DNA of 64,000 nucleotides, taken from Fusicatenibacter saccharivorans (lineage in GTDB: Bacteria; Bacillota; Clostridia; Lachnospirales; Lachnospiraceae). Below the pieces are notes generated by a model, which was not told the DNA's origin, ran no database searches, and saw nothing but the letters and a program-made list of their open reading frames with translations. The stretch spans positions 178,655-242,654 of the forward strand of contig NZ_JAQEGR010000003.1 of NCBI RefSeq assembly GCF_027667425.1. Direction: 5' to 3'. Of the stretch, positions 1 to 10,000 are shown in pieces. Position 1 is the first letter of the stretch, and each line of letters begins with the position of its first letter. A program made the translations under genes and the position numbers.

Positions 1-119
1 ACGTCTATTACCAGTGTGAGGGTTCCTGCGGGGAATATTTTGCGGATATTACCGTGACGGACAGTGAGACCGGAAAGCTCTACTACAGCAGTGAAGCAGA
101 AAATGAAGCGGCAGAATAG
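1..119 (+). CDS. 3' end of an unrecognised protein (partial)
   Basis: The reading frame that starts at base 3 is open to a TAG stop at 117-119 and gives a 38-residue tail with two cysteines (CEGSC) and an acidic end (EAENEAAE). The gene begins outside the window. It ends 8 bases before the potassium transporter gene, so the two may be co-transcribed. Its function cannot be told from this fragment. Confidence 0.5.
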   Translation, partial: VYYQCEGSCGEYFADITVTDSETGKLYYSSEAENEAAE

Positions 120-127
120 GAGGAGCG

Positions 128-1513
128 ATGGCCGAAAAAGAAAGCAAAAATAAATGGCACACACCGGCGGAGCGGATTATGATGCTGGGGTTTGCTGCGG
201 TGATTCTGCTGGGGACAATTCTTCTTTGCCTGCCGGTTTCTGCGGCGGACGGAAAAAGCGTTTACTGGCTCGACGCCCTGTTTACCGCAACGACATCTGT
301 CTGCGTGACGGGCCTTGTCACCGTTCCGACGGCGACGACATGGAGTACCTTTGGAAAAATTGTGATCCTCGGGTTGATTCAGTTCGGAGGTCTTGGCATC
401 ATGGCGTGCCTGACGATGGTGTTTCTGATCCTGCGCCGGAAAATCAGTCTGCAGAGCCGTAAACTGATCCAGGACACTTACAATCTGCCGGTTTTAAAGG
501 GCAGCGTCGGTATTGTGCGGAAGCTGCTGATCGGCACGGCGGCGGTGGAGCTGGCGGGAGCCTTTTTCTACAGCTTCTGGTTTGTGCCGGAATACGGTTT
601 CTGGAAGGGAATCGGCTACAGCCTGTTCCACTCCGTATCCGCCTTCTGCAACGCCGGAATTGACCTCGTCGGGGAATCCTCGTTCGCCCCGTTTGTGACG
701 AACCCTCTCATCAACTTTACGACGATGGGCCTGATTTTCTTAAGCGGCCTTGGCTTTCCGGTCTGGTGGGAAGTTCTGGAGCGCGTGCAGGATCTTGTAA
801 AAGGAAAACGGACCCGGAAAAACTTCGTGCGCGGCTTCACGCTCCACACCAAACTGGTTCTGACGACAACCGTCATTCTTCTGTTCGGCGGGGCGCTTCT
901 GATCCTCGCGCTGGACTGGAACAACGCATCCTCGCTTGGCAGCTTAAAACCGGCGCAGAAGGCTATGGCGGCCTTCTTCCAGTCCGTGACGACGCGAACC
1001 GCCGGCTTTGAGACGATCCCGCAGGCAAACTTCTCGGACGGCTCCGCGATGGTAAGTATGATCCTCATGTTCATCGGCGGCTCTCCGATGGGAACGGCGG
1101 GCGGTGTCAAGACGACGACTGTTGCGATTCTGCTCGTGGTCGTCGCATCCTACATCCGCGGCGATTCCGACACCGTGGTCTGGGGACGGAAGGTCATGGA
1201 AGAAAACATCCGCACCGCGGTCGTTATTTTCTTCTTCGCACTGACGATGGCATTCACCGCGACGGTGCTTCTGATCTCTGTCACCGGAAGTCCTCTGCTG
1301 GACTGCCTGTATGAGATCGTTTCCGCTGTGGCAACCGTGGGACTGACGCGGTCGCTTACGCCGACCCTTCCGGCGGCGGGAAAAATCATCGTAATTCTGG
1401 TCATGTTCATGGGACGTCTTGGACCGGTTACGCTGGCTATTGCACTGCGGCGGAGAAGCGGAAGAAAAGATGTGGATATCCAGCGCCCGGAACAGCGGGT
1501 GCTGATTGGATAA
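128..1513 (+). CDS. TrkH/KtrB-type potassium uptake channel subunit
   Basis: This 461-residue integral membrane protein should form the K+-conducting dimer of a Ktr/Trk system. It has about eight hydrophobic segments and the four pore-loop filter sequences expected of the family: VCVTGL near residue 58, CNAGID near 175, RTAGFE near 290 and TVGLT near 400. The length fits KtrB/TrkH (440-480 residues). The ATG follows an aggag site. The regulatory Rossmann subunit lies 15 bases downstream, so the pair forms one K+ uptake unit at the membrane. The family is secure; whether it is coupled to Na+ or H+ cannot be read from the sequence. Confidence 0.93.
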   Translation: MAEKESKNKWHTPAERIMMLGFAAVILLGTILLCLPVSAADGKSVYWLDALFTATTSVCVTGLVTVPTATTWSTFGKIVILGLIQFGGLGIMACLTMVFLILRRKISLQSRKLIQDTYNLPVLKGSVGIVRKLLIGTAAVELAGAFFYSFWFVPEYGFWKGIGYSLFHSVSAFCNAGIDLVGESSFAPFVTNPLINFTTMGLIFLSGLGFPVWWEVLERVQDLVKGKRTRKNFVRGFTLHTKLVLTTTVILLFGGALLILALDWNNASSLGSLKPAQKAMAAFFQSVTTRTAGFETIPQANFSDGSAMVSMILMFIGGSPMGTAGGVKTTTVAILLVVVASYIRGDSDTVVWGRKVMEENIRTAVVIFFFALTMAFTATVLLISVTGSPLLDCLYEIVSAVATVGLTRSLTPTLPAAGKIIVILVMFMGRLGPVTLAIALRRRSGRKDVDIQRPEQRVLIG

Positions 1514-1528
1514 AAGAGGAGAAAAAAC

Positions 1529-2185
1529 ATGAGTAAACAATACGCAGTCATCGGACTTGGAAAATTCGGCTTCGCCGTGGCGACGACGCTGGCGCAGGCA
1601 GGAAAAGAAGTGCTCGCGGTCGATAAAGACCCGGAGCTGGTACAGGAGATCGCCGATCTCGTCACATATGCGGCGCGCGCGGACATCACCGACAGCCGTG
1701 TTTTTGCATCGCTTGGCATCAGCAACATGGATGTCGTGATCGTCGGCATCGCTGAAAATATGGAGTCGAGCATCCTCGCCACCCTGCAGGCAAAAGAGGC
1801 GGGCGTGCCGCTCGTCATCGCAAAGGGCATGAGCCAGATGCATGCCAATATTTTGAAAAAAGTCGGCGCGGACCGCGTCGTGATGGCGGAGAGTGAGACG
1901 GGCATCCGCCTCGGAAAAAGCCTGATTTCCGGTGGCTTCCAGGACTTCTTCATGCTGTCGGATTCGTTCTCCATGGTAGAGCTTCCCGTGCCGGAAGAGT
2001 GGACGGGGCATAACCTCGAGGAGCTGGATCTGCGGAAGAAATACAGTATCAACGTAATCGCCGTCAAGGACGGGGAAGACATCCGTGTCACGGTCAATCC
2101 GAAGACGCTGCTCCGCGCAGAGGAAGTGCTGATTCTGATCGGCGAAAACAAAGAACTTGCCAAATTGATGAAAAACAGGAAATGA
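1529..2185 (+). CDS. KtrA/TrkA-type RCK regulatory subunit of potassium uptake
   Basis: This 218-residue cytoplasmic protein has an N-terminal RCK_N Rossmann domain with the nucleotide loop GLGKFG near residue 8 and the acidic strand end VDKD near 33. A C-terminal RCK_C domain of about 75 residues follows. In this family the subunit forms a ring that binds ATP/ADP or NAD(H), and often c-di-AMP at RCK_C, and gates the membrane subunit. It sits directly downstream of that subunit, with a gagg site. The length (about 220 residues) is typical of KtrA. Confidence 0.93.
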   Translation: MSKQYAVIGLGKFGFAVATTLAQAGKEVLAVDKDPELVQEIADLVTYAARADITDSRVFASLGISNMDVVIVGIAENMESSILATLQAKEAGVPLVIAKGMSQMHANILKKVGADRVVMAESETGIRLGKSLISGGFQDFFMLSDSFSMVELPVPEEWTGHNLEELDLRKKYSINVIAVKDGEDIRVTVNPKTLLRAEEVLILIGENKELAKLMKNRK

Positions 2186-2196
2186 GGGGACCATTC

Positions 2197-2967
2197 ATGA
2201 TTACAAGCAGCAGCAATGCACAGGTAAAAAACATTATTGCGCTGAACAAAAAAGCAAAAGAACGCCGGGAGCAGGACGTTTTCGTGGCGGAGGGCTGGAA
2301 AATGTTCCAGGAAGCGCCGCGGGAATGGCTGAAAAAAGTATATGTGTCTGAGAGCGGCAGCAAAATGCATGAAATGCCGTCCGACGGGACAGAATACGAA
2401 GTAGTGGACGACCGCGTGTTCCAGTCCATGTGCGACACGAAGACGCCGCAGGGTGTTTTAAGTGTGATCCGCATGCCGCATTACACCGAAGAGGAGGTGA
2501 TGGACAACGGAAAGACACCGCTTCTGATGGTACTTGAGGATCTGCAGGACCCTGGAAATGTTGGAACAATCATCCGCACCGCAGAGGGCGCAGGAGTCAC
2601 CGGCATCATCATGAGCCGCGGTACCGCGGATATCTTCAATCCGAAAACGATCCGTTCGACGATGGGCTCGATCTACCGTATGCCGTTTCTGATCGTCGAC
2701 GATGCGGTCGGATTTGTAAAAGGCTTAAAAGCGCGGAAGATCTGTACGTACGCGGCACATCTGCATGGCGTGCATTCCTACCGCGAGGAGGATTACACAA
2801 AAGGAACGGCATTCCTGATCGGAAATGAGGGAAACGGCCTGACTGATGCAATGGCAGAGGCCGCCGAGTGCCTGATCCGTATTCCGATGGAAGGAAAAGT
2901 GGAGTCGTTAAACGCAGCGATTGCATCCGCCGTTCTCATGTATGAGGCACACGGCCAGCGCGCATAA
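2197..2967 (+). CDS. TrmH/SpoU-family RNA 2'-O-methyltransferase
   Basis: This 256-residue SPOUT methyltransferase should methylate the 2'-OH of a ribose in rRNA or tRNA using SAM. An N-terminal substrate-binding domain covers about residues 1-95 (starting with SNAQVKNI). The three SpoU motifs follow: NVGTIIRTAEGAG, LIGNEGNGL and IPMEGKVESLNAAIA, the last two forming the knotted SAM site. An ATG at 2182 overlaps the previous stop, but the ATG at 2197 has a GAGGGGACC site at proper spacing and begins like the family, so it is preferred. It probably shares a transcript with the Ktr pair. The exact target nucleotide is unknown. Confidence 0.9.
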   Translation: MITSSSNAQVKNIIALNKKAKERREQDVFVAEGWKMFQEAPREWLKKVYVSESGSKMHEMPSDGTEYEVVDDRVFQSMCDTKTPQGVLSVIRMPHYTEEEVMDNGKTPLLMVLEDLQDPGNVGTIIRTAEGAGVTGIIMSRGTADIFNPKTIRSTMGSIYRMPFLIVDDAVGFVKGLKARKICTYAAHLHGVHSYREEDYTKGTAFLIGNEGNGLTDAMAEAAECLIRIPMEGKVESLNAAIASAVLMYEAHGQRA

Positions 2968-3021
2968 AAGAAAGAGCGTTACCGGTTTTCTTACATTTCT
3001 CTTAACCTGCCGGAAACCTAC

Positions 3022-3050
3022 TCGACAGAACCGGTATTTTGAGCTAAAAT
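3022..3050 (+). promoter_or_regulatory. Sigma-A-type promoter for the deacetylase gene
   Basis: TCGACA at 3022-3027 and TAAAAT at 3045-3050 are separated by 17 bases, about 90 bases ahead of the start at 3143. Both hexamers differ from consensus at one position. Confidence 0.55.
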
Positions 3051-3142
3051 AGAAAGAGCAGAGTCCGGGCTGAATTTCTGTCAGTCCGGTAAAACTGTAA
3101 TATTTGCCAGAAAAGCAAAAGCTGTTTTGGGAGGAAGGAAAA

Positions 3143-4615
3143 ATGAGTGAGAAAAAAAACATCAGTAAAAAGGAGCTCCGAAGAAGAAAGCGGAAGCGTG
3201 CGCTGATGATCAAAACAGGAATTCTATGTGTTCTGCTTGTCATCTTCGGCATTGGAATCTGGGCTTTGGCCGGAGGAACAGAAAAAATCCAGCAGAAAGC
3301 ACAGGAAAAAGAGGATCAGAAAACAGCAGAGGTGGACGGTTCCGTATCGTCGGACAGCACGGGAAGTGCTGAAGCGCCGACAACGAAAGCACAGATTATG
3401 GCGGAAGCCGATGCACTTGCGCAGACATACGATTACGATGGAGCCATTGAAAAGCTCCAGAGCGTAGAGGGCGCAGCAACCGACGCGGATATCATCACAA
3501 AAGTAGCAGAGTACACCAGCACGAGAGATGCCTGTGTGCGCGTCAACGTCAACGAAGTAACCCACATTTTCTATCATTCTCTTGTAGTCGATCCGCAGAA
3601 AGCGTTCTATCAGGACAACGCACAGACCGCAGGCTTCTGCCAGTGGATGACCACCGTGGATGAGTTCAACGCGATCACCCAGCAGATGTACGACAGAGGA
3701 TATGTCATGGTTTCGATCAACGATCTCGTGAAAAAGACCGTAGATGATGACGGAACCGTTCATTACGAGGAAGGGGACATTTACCTGCCGGAGGGCAAGA
3801 AAGCATTCGTTCTTTCTCTGGATGACCTTTCCTATTACCACTCTTACGACGGACGCGGCATTGCCAGCAAAATGGTAGTCGGCGACGACGGAAAACCGAC
3901 CTGCGAATACATTCAGGATGACGGAACTGTTGTGACCGGTGCTTACGACTGCATCCCGCTGATGGATCAGTTTATCGAAGCGCATCCGGATGCCGTATAC
4001 CACAATGCGCGCGGAACCGTAGCACTGACCGGCTACGATGGAATCCTCGGATACCGCACCGACGGTGATTACAAGACGAGAGAAGATCTGACGGATGATC
4101 AGGTAGCATGGCTTGATGCACACCCGGATTTCGACTGGGATAAAGAGTGCGAGGAGGCGAAAAAAGTAGCCGATGCGATCAAAGCAGACGGCTGGACATT
4201 CGCAAGCCATACCTGGGGCCATATCCGTGTCGGCGACAAACCGATCGAGACGATCCAGGCGGATACCGAGAAATGGCTGACGTATGTTGCACCGCTCATC
4301 GGCGGAAGCGATATCATCATCTTTGCACATGGACAGGATCTTTCCGACTGGCATGATTACACGATGGACAATGAGAAGTTTGCTTACTTAAAGAGTCAGG
4401 GCTTCAACATCTACTGCAACGTAGATTCCTCCCAGTATTTCGTTCAGGTAAGAGACAATTACCTGCGTATGGGACGAAGAAACCTGGATGGATACCGTCT
4501 GTACCAGAACCTCTACGGAGGCGGCGAGGACAGAACAAGCGATCTGTTTGATTCTGCCTCTGTTATTGATCAGCATCGGCCGGTAGATGATCCATCCCTT
4601 TACAATTTAGGTTAA
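3143..4615 (+). CDS. Membrane-anchored polysaccharide deacetylase (NodB family)
   Basis: This 490-residue protein has a lysine/arginine-rich N-terminus (about 20 residues), one membrane anchor near residues 25-45, a Glu/Ser/Thr-rich stalk and an extracellular NodB-like catalytic domain. The metal-site aspartates appear in SLDDLSYY (the usual TFDD position) and the histidines in ASHTWGH, matching the H-x3-H zinc motif. Such enzymes remove acetyl groups from peptidoglycan or another wall glycan. A start at 3104 is possible, but the ATG at 3143 has a strong gaggaagg site. The catalytic domain is longer than in PgdA-type enzymes, with an insertion after the DD motif. The substrate is inferred only from family. 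Confidence 0.8.
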   Translation: MSEKKNISKKELRRRKRKRALMIKTGILCVLLVIFGIGIWALAGGTEKIQQKAQEKEDQKTAEVDGSVSSDSTGSAEAPTTKAQIMAEADALAQTYDYDGAIEKLQSVEGAATDADIITKVAEYTSTRDACVRVNVNEVTHIFYHSLVVDPQKAFYQDNAQTAGFCQWMTTVDEFNAITQQMYDRGYVMVSINDLVKKTVDDDGTVHYEEGDIYLPEGKKAFVLSLDDLSYYHSYDGRGIASKMVVGDDGKPTCEYIQDDGTVVTGAYDCIPLMDQFIEAHPDAVYHNARGTVALTGYDGILGYRTDGDYKTREDLTDDQVAWLDAHPDFDWDKECEEAKKVADAIKADGWTFASHTWGHIRVGDKPIETIQADTEKWLTYVAPLIGGSDIIIFAHGQDLSDWHDYTMDNEKFAYLKSQGFNIYCNVDSSQYFVQVRDNYLRMGRRNLDGYRLYQNLYGGGEDRTSDLFDSASVIDQHRPVDDPSLYNLG

Positions 4616-4630
4616 AGAATTTTGAAAATG

Positions 4631-4688
4631 AAAAAGATCTCACAGAACTTTCTATTATTTATAGAAGAAAGTCTGTGGGATCTTTTTT
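4631..4688. terminator. Bidirectional intrinsic terminator between convergent genes
   Basis: A long imperfect hairpin (AAAGATC.CACAGA.ACTTTCT pairing with AGAAAGT.CTGTG.GATCTTT) is followed by a T run. The A run on its left side lets it serve the minus-strand DUF885 gene as well. Confidence 0.85.
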
Positions 4689-4705
4689 TCAGCAGGGCGA
4701 ACCAT

Positions 4706-6472
4706 TTACAGATATTTTTCTACGAGTGGAAACGGCAGAGGCCCGAGACGGAGCAGTTTTTCATGGAAACCGATCAATGAGAATGAGTCACCTTCCTGTT
4801 TCTGCACTTCCGAGAGGAGCTGCGAAAACGAGAGCGATCCGACACAGTATTTCAGATAGTTCGCCGGTGTCTCGAGAATATACTGATATAAAGAGGCAGC
4901 GGCCGACGCATCCGTGATGCCGAACTGCGCCAGAAAGGCTGACGCATCCGAGAGGAGCCATCCCTGGCTGTGGATTCCGAGATCCAGCAGCGAGCAGAGG
5001 GTAAGATGCACCGAGCGGTTCAGATACCAGAGACGGCAGAGCGCCTGCGTGTTTGCATCGAGATTACGTGCGGCGTAGCGGCAGGCATATGATTCAACGT
5101 AGGTTGCCCATCCTTCTACATAACCCGACGGCGCGTAGAGATGGCGGATCAGAAGCGGGTCGGAGCGCGAGAACGAGACGGTCTGGTACAGATGGCCGGG
5201 AAAGCCCTCGTGGGCAAGCGTCGAATACAGCTCGATGCCGGTCATCTCATCCGCGGGATTCAGGTAAATGGAGTTGGGTGAATTGACATCGGCGGGCGGT
5301 GTGAGATAAAAGGCGGGGCTTAAAAAATCCTTGAGGGAGTCATCCACGGTCTTTACTTCGTATGCGATACCCGAAAGAACGGGAAAATCTTCAGAAACGG
5401 CATTCTGCAGATCGGCAAGCATTTCCTCCGGCGTGGAGAACGGCAGCACGAGCGCCTGCTCGGAGAGGGAGAGCGACGGATTCTGATCGAGAATGATCTG
5501 CATTTCGGCACACTGGTCCGCAAGCTGCTGTGTTAAAAGGCGGGTCAGCTCCTCCGGTGAAGCGTCAACACCGACGCGGCTGCGGAGAAGATACGCATAG
5601 TAGGAAAGTCCGCCTTCCTGCCGGGAAAGACCGCCGGCGTTCTGCGTTCCTTTGCCGCGGAGTGAAGAAAGCGCATCGGAAAGAGAGCGGTAGGCGGGAA
5701 AAACACAGGAGGTAAGGAGTTTTTCATGCGTCTGCAGACAGAGATTCCTTTCCGCCTCAGAAAACAGTGAAGACGCCTGCAGTTTATTCTGAAAAACGGT
5801 GTGGAGCAGATGGATTTCCGGTGTATCCGCGTCGGCGAGAAAAGCACTGCACTGGCGGATAATGCCATCGACCGCAAGGTCATTCTGAAACACGCCCTGC
5901 CGGGATTTTTCCTGTTCGAGTGCGATGAGGTCGGAGAAATAGCGCGGGAGATCCTGCAGAAGATGGAGGTAGTCGGCGATATCCTGCTGTGTGCGGAACG
6001 GGTACTCTGCGAGCAGAATGGGAAGCTGTGCCTGAATCCCGAGCGACGGACCGAGCGGTTCCGCAAGAAGGCTGGTGCTGCCCGGCATTTTCTCGCAGTC
6101 CAGCTCGTAGAGCAGAAGATCGAGCGTGATCTGATTTTCCGCGGAGAGGCGGTTGCGATGAAAGGATGTGAGCGTTGTTTCCACACTCTGCAGCAGGGCA
6201 TCATATGAGGTGCGGTCAGGGATGGAAACCGTGCCGAACGAGGCGGTGCCGGGGGCAATTCCGCGGGAAGCCGGATCAGCGAGGGTATAGTGGAGCGTGA
6301 TGGCAGAAGAGGTTACCTCGGAGTGGAACCGTTCCTCCACATACGCGGAAAACCGGCGGTTCTCACCAGGGGAAAAGAACGGGGAAAAATACCAGAACAG
6401 CAGGGCGAAAAGAAGTCCGCCGCACAGAAGCAGAGGGAACAGGATGCGGCGGTGCAGAGAAGCTGGTTTCAT
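4706..6472 (-). CDS. DUF885 family protein (metallopeptidase-like), membrane-anchored
   Basis: This 588-residue protein has an N-terminal membrane/signal segment (residues ~10-30) and a large helical domain typical of DUF885. The C-terminal half contains AHEGFPGHLYQ, the family's HExxPGH zinc-like motif, and later EGWATYVE, the second conserved acidic motif. DUF885 resembles M2/M32-type gluzincins and is thought to be a peptidase. No substrate can be inferred. An upstream ATG at 6502 has no ribosome site; the ATG at 6472 follows GGAG by eight bases and is chosen. It is transcribed alone, convergent with the deacetylase gene. Confidence 0.82.
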   Translation of the reverse strand: MKPASLHRRILFPLLLCGGLLFALLFWYFSPFFSPGENRRFSAYVEERFHSEVTSSAITLHYTLADPASRGIAPGTASFGTVSIPDRTSYDALLQSVETTLTSFHRNRLSAENQITLDLLLYELDCEKMPGSTSLLAEPLGPSLGIQAQLPILLAEYPFRTQQDIADYLHLLQDLPRYFSDLIALEQEKSRQGVFQNDLAVDGIIRQCSAFLADADTPEIHLLHTVFQNKLQASSLFSEAERNLCLQTHEKLLTSCVFPAYRSLSDALSSLRGKGTQNAGGLSRQEGGLSYYAYLLRSRVGVDASPEELTRLLTQQLADQCAEMQIILDQNPSLSLSEQALVLPFSTPEEMLADLQNAVSEDFPVLSGIAYEVKTVDDSLKDFLSPAFYLTPPADVNSPNSIYLNPADEMTGIELYSTLAHEGFPGHLYQTVSFSRSDPLLIRHLYAPSGYVEGWATYVESYACRYAARNLDANTQALCRLWYLNRSVHLTLCSLLDLGIHSQGWLLSDASAFLAQFGITDASAAASLYQYILETPANYLKYCVGSLSFSQLLSEVQKQEGDSFSLIGFHEKLLRLGPLPFPLVEKYL

Positions 6473-6552
6473 AGAATAGGCTCCGGTGCGGACAGTTATC
6501 ATAAAGTATGAAAAAAATGCTGATTTTATGCGCTTTTTCCGTGGCCTTTCAT

Positions 6553-6581
6553 TTGACTTTCCAAAACGGCTTTGCTATAAT
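6553..6581 (+). promoter_or_regulatory. Sigma-A promoter of the cobalamin riboswitch operon
   Basis: TTGACT (6553-6558) and TATAAT (6576-6581) are separated by 17 bases, with an extended TGC before the -10 box. Transcription would begin about 20 bases before the riboswitch. Confidence 0.85.
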
Positions 6582-6608
6582 CAGTAACGAATGAAATAAG
6601 GGACTTTT

Positions 6609-6785
6609 CAGTGCGGAACGGATTTGAAAAAGAATCCGCGAAGATAAAAGGGAATCAGGTGGAAATCCTGAGCGATCCGGTCACTGTAAGCAGGGAGTGT
6701 TAGCTGCAGAAATGCCATTGTGCGAAACGCATGAGAAGGCGCGGCTGCCGTGAAGATCTGCGAGTCAGGAAACCTGCTGGAAAGG
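6609..6785 (+). promoter_or_regulatory. Cobalamin (adenosylcobalamin-type) riboswitch
   Basis: The core signatures of the cobalamin aptamer are present in order: GGGAATCAGGTGGAAATCC near 6650, the GGTCACTGTAA segment near 6678, and the B12 box GAGTCAGGAAACCTGC near 6762. It lies between a strong promoter and a large secreted-protein gene. In this class ligand binding normally lowers expression. The boundaries are approximate because the peripheral stems were judged by eye. Confidence 0.9.
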
Positions 6786-6844
6786 TTAGTGAATCGCTTC
6801 CGATGAAAGCATATATTCATGGAAAGATGTACGAAGCAAAATCG

Positions 6845-6921
6845 GACATCTGCTTTTTTGTCGCCATGCGTCCGAAAAAGAGCTCCGGTGGAGAAACTCT
6901 TTTGCAGAAAAAGCAGATGTC
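6845..6921 (+). terminator. Probable expression platform of the cobalamin riboswitch
   Basis: A perfect 14-base inverted repeat (GACATCTGCTTTTT at 6845-6858 and its complement at 6908-6921) flanks a 49-base loop and is followed by tgtttgtctttt. This position downstream of the aptamer fits a ligand-controlled terminator. The loop is long and the T tract impure, so this is an inference. Confidence 0.5.
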
Positions 6922-7074
6922 TGTTTGTCTTTTCGCAGAAAAAATGTGTCCTCAAAAACAAGATTACTTGCAGGGAGACATCATTGACGGGGACAGGCAC
7001 CGCCCAGCTGCCTGAAAAAGTCAGACGGAATCCGGAGCAGATGCGCGAAGGATATCCGAAGAAAAGGAGAAGTT

Positions 7075-10000
7075 ATGAAAGGAAATTCAAGCAAATTTCT
7101 GGCACTGCTGCTGTCGGCGTCCATGATCATGAGCCCGACTGCCAGCGTATTAGCAGATACGCAGGAAAAAGCAGCACAGACAGAAAGCAGCGCAGCCGCA
7201 GAGGAAGCGCTGCAGAGCGAAGAAACAGCAGAGACGGCAGAACCGGAAACAACACCGGCAGAAACCGAGAGCAGTGAAAGCACTGCAGAGACTCCGGCAG
7301 AAGAGCCGACGGAAACACCGGCTGCGCCTGCAGAGGATCAGACACCGGCAGGATCTGACGAGACCGAGACACCATCTGCAGATGAGGATGCTTCGGAAGA
7401 TACTGCAGAGGACACTGCAAAAGACGGTGAAGAGACTGCCGATACCACAGAAAAAGAGCCGGAAGCAGCAGATGAGACTTCCCAGGATGCTGAAAAAGAA
7501 ACACCGGCAAAAGAAGAAACCAAAGATGCTGTAAAAGAGAATACCAGTCCGGCGGCAGAACAGCCGAAAACGGAAGTAAAAGAAACAACCAAAAATGAGG
7601 CATCCAATACAGCCGAGGAGAAAGAAACAAAAGCAGCGGAAGCAGCAAAACCGGCAGATGGTGAGTATGAGACTTCTGCAGAAGCAACCGGAAGCATGTT
7701 CCGTGTGATTTCTTCCAGACTCATCGTAAAAGATGGAAAACTGAAAGCATCCATTCTGCTGAGTGGAACCGGCTATGATTACCTGTATACGGGAACAGCA
7801 GCAGAAGCTGCCGCAGCAGATGAAAAGAGCTGGATTGCTCCGACAGGAAGCGAAACCTATACGGATACGAAGACCGGTGCAGAAAAGACCGGATATCGTT
7901 TTGAAATTCCGGTGGAAGAGCTTGACAAACAGATGGATGTTGCCGTTCGCTCAGCCAAGAAAAAAACATGGGCTGATAAAACTGTTACGATCCACAGCAC
8001 CGCTGCAATCCCGACCGTAACCCCGGAACCGACCGAGCCCCCGGCCCCGAGTGAAACACCAGGCGATGATTCTTCCGAGACACCAGTCAGCGTAGAAGCA
8101 CCTGTTGTAAAGGACAACGGTCAAGCATTCAAAATGTTCCTCATCTCTGAGGCAACCATGATCAACAAGGGCGACAAACTTGTTCTTACCCTGAAAACAA
8201 ACAACACATCGTTTGATAAACTGTATTTTGGAAATAATGATGACCTTGCAAAAGCACCGGTTATTCAGGGAATGCAGGAAGCAAACGACGGTTTTTCCTT
8301 TGCGTTTGAAGTAGATGCTGACAAAGCCGGCACAACCGTTCCGATTGTTCTTGGAAAGAAAGACGGAACCTGGTATACGAAACAGCAGCTTTACTTTGTG
8401 ATTCCGGGAACGAAAACACCAGATGTTACACCAACCCCGGAACCGACCGTAACCCCGGAACCGACTGAGACCCCGGCACCAACCGCAACGCCGACCCCGG
8501 AGCCATCTAAAGTTCCAAATGGCATTTACAGCGGAACCGCCGAGACGGGTGCTCAGATGTTCAAAGTAGTGGCTGTGGAGCTGACCGTAAAAGACGGTGA
8601 TATGAAAGCTAAGATCACCTTAAGCGGTGTTGCTTATGACTACCTGTATATGGGAACTCCGGAAGAGGCAGCTGCTGCAGATAAGAGCGCATGGATCGCG
8701 GGCATCGGAACAGCGGATTATACGACCGATGACGGACAGACCAAAACCGGAATGCAGTATGAAATCCCGGTAGCAGCACTTGATCAGCCGCTTACCGTTG
8801 CATCCCATTCTGAAAAACGGGACAAATGGTATGCAAGAACCATCACCATCGCATCAGCAAGTCTGAAAAAGACCTCAGATCTTCCGGCAGATGAGACAAA
8901 CAAAATTGCAGACGGTATCTACGAAGCAACTGCTGAGACTGGTGCAGCAATGTTTAAAGTAGTCAAAGTAAAACTGACTGCAAAAGATGGAAAAATGACA
9001 GCACTTATCACCTTAAGCGGAGTAGGTTACAATTACCTGTATCTGGGAACAGCAGCAGATGCAGCAGCAGATGAGAGTGCATGGATTGCATCCAAAGGAG
9101 AAGGTGAGTACACCTTAAACGGCGAGACCAAAACAGGACTGCAGTTTGAAATTCCGGTAGAAGCACTGGATCAGGGCCTGGCAGTGGCAGCTCACGCAGT
9201 AAAGAGCGGCAAATGGTTTGACAGAACCATCACGATCGCATCCTCCAGCCTGAAAAAGACCGGAGATCTGCCGTCAGATGATTCCAACGATCCGAAACCA
9301 ACCCTCGTTCCGACCAAGACCCCAACCGTATCTCCATCCGAGACACCGGTTGTAAAACCGACCAGCACTCCGACTCCGGCACCGACCCAGAAACCGGCCG
9401 ATACCAAACCGGAGCAGGAATCCAAATATGAGTCTGACTTAAGCGGCGGCACATCCAAAGTAGACAGTGCAACCACACTGGCAGACGGCGTTTACACACC
9501 AGACGGATTCTCCTTCTCCGGCGGATCCGGAAAGGTAACCATCTCCTGCAGCAAGATTACTGTAACGAACGGACAGGCTTATGCAACGATCGCATTCAGC
9601 AGTCCGTACTACGGATATGTAAAAGCAAACGGAAATAAATACATGGCAAATGTCAGCGGCGGAAGCAGCATCTTCACCATTCCGGTTGAGCTGAACAAGA
9701 ACAATACCATCATCGGTATGACCACCAGAATGTCCGTTGCCCATGAGATTTCCTACAACATCTTCATCTCCCTGGCAGCAGCAAAGAAGGGCGGCAGCAC
9801 TTCTTCCAGCACAGGATTTGTAAAAGCAGACGGAACAATCTCCACGATCAGCACCGATAACTCCAAGCTGGATACCACCGCTCCAGAGATCATGGGACTG
9901 GAATACAAAGCAGAGACAAAACTTGCTTACGCAGAGTACTTCAAGATGTATCATTACGACGAAGGTATCACCCTGCTGGAGATCGATATGACAAAAGATA

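Noticed and set aside
1150..2370. Long minus-strand open frame of 406 codons opposite the potassium-uptake genes
   Set aside because: It is antisense to two clear family members and begins without a ribosome site; its translation is low-complexity Ser/Arg-rich and matches no family.
3224..4354. Minus-strand frame of 376 codons opposite the deacetylase
   Set aside because: It lies wholly inside a well-supported gene and its composition is an artefact of codon use on the other strand.
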